Shown piece after piece: positions 1-5,117 of a stretch of DNA of 5,117 nucleotides. The DNA is taken from positions 1-5,117 of the forward strand of contig JAMOQA010000597.1 in NCBI GenBank assembly GCA_027064265.1, in the 5' to 3' direction. Positions within the stretch are counted from its first letter, which is position 1. Each line of letters starts with the position of its first letter. The stretch comes from Acidobacteriota bacterium (lineage in GTDB: Bacteria; Acidobacteriota; Polarisedimenticolia; J045). Below the pieces are notes generated by a model. It was not told the origin of the DNA. It did not search any database and worked only from the letters and a program-made list of their open reading frames with translations. The position numbers and the translations under genes were made by a program.

Positions 1-459
1 GCGCTCCCGCAGGAGACGCTCGTCGGCCCGGGCCGCCTTCATTCTCTCTCCCAGCTGGAGATAGAGGGCCGGCAGGGCGCGGAGGGCCCGGACGGCCCAG
101 GGGCTCTCCGGGGCGACGCGGACGAGCCGTTCCAGGTCGATCACCGCGCCCCGGGCGTCCCCCTTCCGGCGGCGGGCCATCGCCCGGCGCCAGAGGAGCA
201 GCGGGTTGTCCGGGTGTCCCTCGAGCAGGTGGTCCACCAGCCAGATCGCCTCGGAGGAGTTCGCCTGACCCTGCCGGTCCAGCTCGACCAGCAGCTCGAA
301 GGCCGCCGCATCCCAGGCGCCCCGGTTCTCGGCACGCTCGAGGCGCTCCCGCAGTTCGCGGATCCGGGCGTCGTCCCGCGGCGGACCGGGCGCAGCCCAC
401 GTGAGCGGCAGGCACAGCGCCAGCGCGGCGAGCACCCCGACTGTCCAGCTTCGAGACAT
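1..459 (-). CDS. Exported TPR-like protein, N-terminal part (runs off left edge)
   Basis: The reading frame is open from an ATG at 459 to the window edge, giving 153 codons with no stop, so the C-terminus is missing. The N-terminus is a good Sec signal peptide: MSRSW, a hydrophobic stretch at residues 6-21, then a small-residue cleavage region around Ala22-Ala23. The mature part is helical and rich in Arg, Glu and Leu. Residues about 85-119 fit a TPR unit (W90, A93, G100, A104, P117), and residues 120-153 look like a second. TPR proteins are protein-interaction scaffolds; this one probably acts in the periplasm or at the cell surface. The start is supported by AGGA at 472-475, with a slightly long 12-nt spacer, and by the signal peptide. 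It is transcribed divergently from the sigma-54 activator, behind a sigma-54-type promoter, which suggests membership of the flagellar regulon. I do not recognise a specific family. Confidence 0.8.
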   Translation of the reverse strand, partial: MSRSWTVGVLAALALCLPLTWAAPGPPRDDARIRELRERLERAENRGAWDAAAFELLVELDRQGQANSSEAIWLVDHLLEGHPDNPLLLWRRAMARRRKGDARGAVIDLERLVRVAPESPWAVRALRALPALYLQLGERMKAARADERLLRER

Positions 460-491
460 GCTTCGGGCTCGTCCTTTCGAGCCGCTCGTTG

Positions 492-508
492 AGCAAGGGG
501 TGTGCCGG
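492..508 (-). promoter_or_regulatory. Sigma-54 (-24/-12) promoter for the TPR gene
   Basis: Read on the minus strand the sequence is CCGGCAC-ACCCC-TTGCT. Against the consensus YTGGCAC-N5-TTGCW it differs at one base: C instead of T just before the GG. The GG (506-505) and GC (494-493) dinucleotides are separated by exactly 10 nt, as sigma-54 requires. Transcription would begin near 481, giving a leader of about 22 nt that keeps the AGGA at 472-475 and the ATG at 459. A sigma-54 activator gene lies divergently next door. Confidence 0.7.
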
Positions 509-635
509 GTGGGCGAAGCACCTCCTTTCCGGCACGGATCACCCGCTGTTCAAAGGACTTGTGAGAAGCAAGGACGGGGCGGGCATGCGAAACCGAAGTG
601 CCGGTCCGCCGTCGGAGACCGGCAGAAGATGCCGG
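503..635. promoter_or_regulatory. Cluster of TGCCGG half-sites, candidate activator-binding region
   Basis: The hexamer TGCCGG or its complement occurs five times in 133 bp: 503-508 (plus), 529-534 (minus), 599-604 (plus), 619-624 (minus) and 630-635 (plus). They form inverted pairs. TGCCGGTC at 599-606 and GACCGGCA at 617-624 have perfect 8-bp arms around a 10-bp spacer. CCGGCA at 619-624 and TGCCGG at 630-635 have a 5-bp spacer. The upstream pairs lie about 90-140 bp from the sigma-54 promoter, the usual range for enhancer sites bound by NtrC-type regulators. That they bind the neighbouring regulator is inference. Confidence 0.4.
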
Positions 636-650
636 GGCATGGACGATCTC

Positions 651-678
651 TTGACACCCCGCCGCCGGGGCCTATGTA
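651..678 (+). promoter_or_regulatory. Putative sigma-70 type promoter for the regulator gene
   Basis: A perfect -35 hexamer TTGACA at 651-656 is followed after 16 bp by TATGTA at 673-678, a moderate -10 match. Transcription would start near 685, about 55 nt ahead of the regulator ATG. The spacer contains a small GC dyad, CCCCG (657-661) and CGGGG (666-670), which could be an operator or simply local composition. No sigma-54 element with correct spacing precedes this gene. Confidence 0.5.
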
Positions 679-739
679 TTGGCACCGGGCACCGCGAACG
701 CGTACCGACAACGGGATCCGACAGAAGGAGAGAGGGAGC

Positions 740-2146
<1,407 letters not shown>

Positions 2147-2159
2147 CCCGGCCCATCGC

Positions 2160-2185
2160 CCCCTTCCCGCGCAAGGAAGAAGGGG
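2160..2185 (+). terminator. Hairpin just after the regulator gene, possible terminator
   Basis: CCCCTTC (2160-2166) pairs perfectly with GAAGGGG (2179-2185) across a 12-nt loop, starting 13 nt after the regulator stop codon. No T-tract follows, so if it terminates transcription it is not a canonical intrinsic terminator. Confidence 0.35.
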
Positions 2186-2187
2186 AG

Positions 2188-2226
2188 GGGCGCAGCGTGC
2201 TGCGCCCGTGCAGCGTGCTGCGCCCG
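2188..2226. repeat. Tandem pair of palindromes, 18-bp period
   Basis: A 17-bp stretch is repeated exactly at 2192-2208 and 2210-2226, a period of 18 bp. Each copy is centred on the core CAGCGTGCTG. The first copy lies in a hairpin with perfect 9-bp arms, GGGCGCAGC (2188-2196) and GCTGCGCCC (2199-2207). The second forms a 7-bp stem with one G-T wobble. The same core recurs inverted at 2276-2285. Confidence 0.75.
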
Positions 2227-2245
2227 GGTCGCCCGAAAGGCGACC
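2227..2245. repeat. Palindrome GGTCGCC-CGAAA-GGCGACC
   Basis: Perfect 7-bp arms at 2227-2233 and 2239-2245 flank a 5-base loop, CGAAA. It directly abuts the tandem palindromes to its left, with no spacer, and belongs to the same non-coding cluster. Confidence 0.75.
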
Positions 2246-2251
2246 ATGATG

Positions 2252-2268
2252 GCGGTGCTTCGCACCGC
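2252..2268. repeat. Palindrome GCGGTGC-TTC-GCACCGC
   Basis: Perfect 7-bp arms at 2252-2258 and 2262-2268 surround a 3-base loop. It is the fourth palindrome in the cluster, six bases after the previous one. Confidence 0.75.
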
Positions 2269-2270
2269 AC

Positions 2271-2290
2271 GGGTCCAGCACGCTGGACCC
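2271..2290. repeat. Palindrome GGGTCCAGC-AC-GCTGGACCC
   Basis: Perfect 9-bp arms at 2271-2279 and 2282-2290 flank a 2-base centre. The inner ten bases, CAGCACGCTG (2276-2285), are the exact reverse complement of the core at 2193-2202 and 2211-2220. Arm length and centre match the first palindrome, but the outer arm bases differ. Confidence 0.75.
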
Positions 2291-2336
2291 CTACGGGTTG
2301 AGCGCAACGGGCGACCGGGACGCGAAGACAAGGTGA

Positions 2337-2360
2337 GGGGGTGGGCCGCGGCCCACCCCC
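2337..2360. terminator. 24-bp perfect palindrome, candidate bidirectional terminator
   Basis: GGGGGTGGGCCG (2337-2348) is followed at once by its exact complement, CGGCCCACCCCC (2349-2360). A weaker outer arm, GGTGAG (2332-2337) with CTCACC (2375-2380), could extend the structure. It lies between the convergent regulator gene and the fliD operon, where a two-way terminator is expected. There is no real T-tract on either side; on the minus strand only a loose TCACCTTGTCTT follows. The structure is clear; the function is inferred. Confidence 0.5.
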
Positions 2361-2409
2361 CCGGTCTGCCCGGGCTCACCCCTTCCCCGTCGAGGATCAC
2401 CCCGGGGCG

Positions 2410-2427
2410 CGCGGGTCAGTACCCGCG
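2410..2427 (-). repeat. Hairpin across the stop codon of the last operon gene
   Basis: CGCGGGT (2410-2416) and ACCCGCG (2421-2427) make a perfect 7-bp stem with the 4-base loop CAGT. The TGA stop of the FliT/FlgN-like gene (2416-2418) lies inside it. It may protect the mRNA 3' end or aid termination. Confidence 0.45.
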
Positions 2428-2751
2428 GCTCGTCTCGTACCCGGCGGCGGCCCGCTGCAGGGTGCCCTGCTCCGCGAGCCGTCGCCCCAGCTCGTCCCTC
2501 AGGCCGGAGAGAAGCTCGATGTTGACCCGCACGGCTTCCTTCGCCTGCTCGAGCAGCTCGGCCACGCGCCCCCCCAACGGCGTCCCCGGCGGCAGGTGCA
2601 CGTCCAGCTCGGCGAGCAGCATCCCCCGGCGGGCGGAGATGTCCGGAAGCACGTTCAGCCGTCCCGTCTCGACGGCGGCCCGCTCCTCGCGGCAGACCTC
2701 GACGAGATCCTCGAGGACCCGCACCGCCTGGGCTCCCGGCAGCGACGGCAT
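2416..2751 (-). CDS. Small flagellar export chaperone-like protein (FliT/FlgN-like)
   Basis: This 111-residue protein is almost wholly helical. Helices fall at about residues 7-29, 35-50 and 59-98, followed by a short tail ending in YETSRGY. The pattern of a first helix, a segment ARRGMLLAEL (40-49), and a long amphipathic helix with VNIELLSGLRDEL (76-88) resembles FliT and FlgN chaperones, which keep FliD or hook-junction proteins export-ready. The position, third after fliD and fliS, favours FliT, but the sequence alone does not separate the two families. I chose the ATG at 2751 over a GTG at 2757 because AGGAG (2757-2761) is 5 nt from the ATG and overlaps the GTG. The gene starts 2 nt after the fliS stop, so translation is probably coupled. 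A single cysteine is at residue 20. Confidence 0.7.
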   Translation of the reverse strand: MPSLPGAQAVRVLEDLVEVCREERAAVETGRLNVLPDISARRGMLLAELDVHLPPGTPLGGRVAELLEQAKEAVRVNIELLSGLRDELGRRLAEQGTLQRAAAGYETSRGY

Positions 2752-2753
2752 CG

Positions 2754-3155
2754 TCACTCCTGCCCCGCCAGCTGCTTCTGGCGGGCCTCCGCCCAGGCGT
2801 CGCGCAGGGGAGCCATCAGGTCGGCGATCTCGCGCAGGCCGGAGGGCTCCCTGTGCAGGTGGGATTCCATGATCCGCCGGCGGCAGTACGTGTACAGCCG
2901 GTCCAGGTTGCTGGCGATCTCGCCCCCCCGCTCCAGGTCGAGGACGGCCTGGAGCTCCCCGATGATGTCCACCGCCCGGCGGATCGGTTCGGACGCCTCG
3001 GCATACCTGCCCTCGCCGAGGAGATCCGCCCCCTGCCGGAGGAACCCGATCATTCCGTCGTAGAGCCGCACGACGAGCCCCATCGGGTCGTCCATCTGGA
3101 CCTGGTTCGCCTGGTAGGCCATCCGTGCCTGCTGCGCCACCACTGCCTGGGTCAT
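2754..3155 (-). CDS. fliS: Flagellin export chaperone FliS
   Basis: The 133-residue length is typical of FliS. Hallmarks are visible in order: AYQANQVQ with DDPMGLVVRLYDGMIGFL (residues 13-39), corresponding to the family's P-x-x-L-I-x-x-L-Y-D segment; a second helix with IRRAVDIIGELQAVLD (58-73); GGEIASNLDRLYTYCRRR (77-94), matching the conserved G-x-I-A-x-N-L-x-x-L-Y; and MAPLRDAWAE (114-123) near the C-terminus. FliS is a cytosolic four-helix bundle that binds the C-terminal end of flagellin, prevents premature polymerisation, and delivers it to the export gate. It starts 35 nt after the fliD stop and runs directly into the next small gene, so all three are almost certainly co-transcribed. 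The Shine-Dalgarno is weak: a G-run around 3164-3169. Confidence 0.95.
   Translation of the reverse strand: MTQAVVAQQARMAYQANQVQMDDPMGLVVRLYDGMIGFLRQGADLLGEGRYAEASEPIRRAVDIIGELQAVLDLERGGEIASNLDRLYTYCRRRIMESHLHREPSGLREIADLMAPLRDAWAEARQKQLAGQE
2757..2761 (-). promoter_or_regulatory. Ribosome binding site that decides the FliT/FlgN-like start
   Basis: AGGAG on the minus strand lies in the last codons of fliS. It is 5 nt from the ATG at 2751. The alternative GTG start at 2757 shares its first G with this site, so ribosomes bound here should initiate at the ATG. Confidence 0.6.
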
Positions 3156-3190
3156 CGATGCGTTTCCCCCGTTCGCTTCGTGCCTGCCTC

Positions 3191-5101
3191 TCAGCGCCCG
3201 CTCAGCGACGACATCGCCTGGTTGAGCTGGCTGATCGCCGCCTCCGCCATGGAGAACTGCTTCGTCAGGATCTCCCGCCGGCGCGCGAGCCGCGCCTGGA
3301 TCCGCTCGATCCGTTCCTGGGCCGCCTCGATCGAGTCGTCGTACCCGTCGGTGATCGACTTGATCGTGCCGTCGTAGCTGTCGACCATGTCCTCGATCAC
3401 CGAGATGAACGCGTCCGCGGCGCCCCGGCTGTACCCCACCTGGCCGAAGTCGCCGCCCTTCGCCGTGACCGAGTCCGGGGTGGCGTACACGCGCACCACC
3501 AGGCCGTCCATGTCCGTCCCGTCGGCCCCGATCAGCTCGTTCCCGACACCCTCCGCCGCCTGGCCACCGATGGTGCCCACGACGTCAACGCCCGTGTCCG
3601 ACAGCTCGGTCGTACCGATCCCCGTGCTCGAACCGTCACCGGCATCCGCCACGTTGCTGACCGCGGTCACCGTGTAGGCCGAACCGTAGTCGGCGGCCCG
3701 GATCTTCAGCACGCCGCTGTCGGAGTAGGCCACGGCCTCGAGGCCGGCGGCATCGAGGGCGTTGTTGATCTTCTGGACGATCGTGTCGATCGTGTCGCCG
3801 GCGGAGAGGTCCACCGTGGTGGTGGTGCCGTTCACGCCGATCGTCAGCGTCTCGTCCTGGGCGATGCCGGACGACTGGATGGCGGTGGAGCCCGCGACTT
3901 CCGCCCGCTCCGGCGCCGTGGTCACCGTGATGTCGTAGGTCCCGGAAGCGGTGTTCGTCCCGGCCGTGACGAAGACGACGGAGCTGTCGGTCGTCGATCC
4001 CGACGAACGGAGCACCGCCTTCACCTCGTCGAACCGGCCCTGGTCCACCAGGTCGTCGAAGTACGACGACCTGAACTCCAGCCGGCCGGTCGAGTCCGCG
4101 ACGACGATCCCCAGCTCGGCCAGGGTGTTCACGTTCCCGTCCGGAATACCGCCGATCTCCTGCGTCAGCAGGCTCTGCAGCTGCCACTGGATGTTCCGCA
4201 CGGAGTTCCCCGCGGCGACCGCGGAGTACTTCTGGAAGTCCGCCGTGCCGAACTGGCGATCGAAGTAGTCGTTGACCTTGTTGTAGGCCTCGACGAAGCT
4301 CTCGATCGCCTCCTTCGTGGCGTCGGTGTCCTCCTCGATGGTCAGCGTGACGTCCGAGGTCGTGGTGTCGGTGAGGTTCAGCGTCACGCCGGGAATGGCA
4401 CCGGTCACCGTGTTCGTCGAGGACGTGATCGAGATGCCGTCCACGACGAGCTGGGCGTCCTGCGCGGCCTGCAACTCGTTGGACGACTCGTCGAGATCGA
4501 GGTTCGTCGTGTCCGTGATCGTCAGGGCATGCTCGGTGCCGGTCTCCTTGGCGCGGACGACCAGGATCGAGCTGCTCCCGTCGTTGATGATGCTGGCGAC
4601 GACGCCCTGGTCGGCGGCGTTGATCGCGTCCGCGATCCCCTGGAGGGAGTTGTTGCCGTTCGCCGCGCTGACGTCGATCGTGATCTTCTCGTACCCGCCC
4701 GCCTGGATCTCGATCGTGCCGTCGCTGACCAGCGGGCTGTACCGGTCGGAGAGGCCGTTCGACCGGACGCCATGCGCCTTCGCCAGCTGGCTGACGCTGA
4801 TCGTGTGGATCCCGGGGCTGGCGGAGCTGCTGGCGGTGGCCGTCAGCGCGTCCTCGCTGCTCAGGGTGGCCCTGTAGCCGCCCAGGCTGTCGTCCGCCTT
4901 GAGCTCCTCGAGGGCGGACTGGAAGTCCTCGAGCAGCCCCTTCAGCTCGTTGAAGGAGCTCTTGGCCCTCTCGAAGGTGTCGATCCGCTCCTGCAGCTGC
5001 TGGATCGGGTAGCTCTCCGCCTGGATGATGGCGTCGACGATCTGGCTCCAGTTGATACCGGAGGCGAGTCCCGAGCCGAACTGGATCTGTCCGAGAGGCA
5101 T
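3191..5101 (-). CDS. fliD: Flagellar filament cap protein FliD (hook-associated protein 2)
   Basis: The 636-residue protein is longer than the roughly 450-500 residues of enteric FliD. Residues 1-105 are the FliD N-terminal domain, opening with FGSGLASGINWSQIVDAII. Residues about 127-197 form a flagellin hook-IN motif. The C-terminal domain begins near DAQLVVDGISI (215-225) and ends in a coiled coil (about 586-615) with the cap-family tail KQFSMAEAAISQLNQAMSSL (614-633). A second module, residues about 384-485, resembles residues 96-200 and accounts for much of the extra length. FliD is exported through the flagellar type III apparatus and forms the cap under which flagellin subunits insert. 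It lacks a cleavable signal peptide and has no cysteine, both usual for exported axial proteins. GGGAG (5108-5112) sits 6 nt ahead of the ATG. It is the first gene of the operon visible here; any promoter lies outside the window. Confidence 0.96.
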   Translation of the reverse strand: MPLGQIQFGSGLASGINWSQIVDAIIQAESYPIQQLQERIDTFERAKSSFNELKGLLEDFQSALEELKADDSLGGYRATLSSEDALTATASSSASPGIHTISVSQLAKAHGVRSNGLSDRYSPLVSDGTIEIQAGGYEKITIDVSAANGNNSLQGIADAINAADQGVVASIINDGSSSILVVRAKETGTEHALTITDTTNLDLDESSNELQAAQDAQLVVDGISITSSTNTVTGAIPGVTLNLTDTTTSDVTLTIEEDTDATKEAIESFVEAYNKVNDYFDRQFGTADFQKYSAVAAGNSVRNIQWQLQSLLTQEIGGIPDGNVNTLAELGIVVADSTGRLEFRSSYFDDLVDQGRFDEVKAVLRSSGSTTDSSVVFVTAGTNTASGTYDITVTTAPERAEVAGSTAIQSSGIAQDETLTIGVNGTTTTVDLSAGDTIDTIVQKINNALDAAGLEAVAYSDSGVLKIRAADYGSAYTVTAVSNVADAGDGSSTGIGTTELSDTGVDVVGTIGGQAAEGVGNELIGADGTDMDGLVVRVYATPDSVTAKGGDFGQVGYSRGAADAFISVIEDMVDSYDGTIKSITDGYDDSIEAAQERIERIQARLARRREILTKQFSMAEAAISQLNQAMSSLSGR

Positions 5102-5117
5102 GGTCTACTCCCTCGCC

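Noticed and set aside
397..459. Possible lipoprotein signal in the TPR protein (Cys16 after Leu-Ala-Leu).
   Set aside because: The residue before the cysteine is Leu rather than Gly, Ala or Ser, and the cysteine falls inside the hydrophobic core. A Sec cleavage site near Ala22-Ala23 fits better.
518..528. A perfect Shine-Dalgarno-like AAAGGAGGTGC on the minus strand.
   Set aside because: No start codon lies at a usable distance in a meaningful frame, and it is upstream of the predicted sigma-54 transcription start, so it would not be in the mRNA.
680..697. TTGGCACC followed by ACCGC on the plus strand, resembling a sigma-54 promoter for the regulator.
   Set aside because: GG and GC are 11 nt apart instead of 10 and the -12 TTGC element is missing.
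2188..2290. CRISPR array interpretation of the repeat cluster.
   Set aside because: There are no regularly spaced repeats with unique spacers of similar length; the units are different palindromes set edge to edge.

Overview
The window is a high-GC bacterial chromosomal segment carrying part of a flagellar gene cluster. Coding regions are strongly biased to G or C at third positions, and no mobile element, RNA gene or CRISPR array is visible. The gene set (filament cap FliD, chaperone FliS, a third small chaperone-like gene, and an NtrC-type sigma-54 activator) points to a Gram-negative-type flagellated bacterium that uses sigma-54 in flagellar control. The phylum cannot be fixed from this sequence alone.

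Layout, left to right. Positions 1-459 (minus) hold the N-terminal 153 codons of an exported TPR-like protein that runs off the left edge. Positions 460-739 are a divergent regulatory region. It has a near-consensus -24/-12 (sigma-54) promoter reading left into the TPR gene, a plausible sigma-70 promoter reading right into the regulator, and five TGCCGG half-sites, several in inverted pairs. Positions 740-2146 (plus) encode a complete response regulator with receiver, AAA+ and Fis-type HTH domains. Positions 2147-2415, between convergent genes, hold no gene but are packed with perfect or near-perfect palindromes. Positions 2416-5101 (minus) are a tight operon read leftward: fliD, fliS, then a FliT/FlgN-like gene.

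How the parts fit. FliD is exported to cap the growing filament, FliS holds flagellin before export, and the last gene is probably a further export chaperone. The regulator has intact phosphorylation and ATPase residues and the GAFTGA loop, so it should activate sigma-54 promoters. The one convincing sigma-54 promoter here drives the divergent TPR gene. This suggests the TPR protein belongs to the same regulon, but that is inference. No partner histidine kinase is present.

Most of the window is ordinary flagellar biology. The signals most worth a second look are the palindrome cluster at 2188-2290, the sigma-54 promoter with its TGCCGG half-sites, and an internal duplication in FliD.
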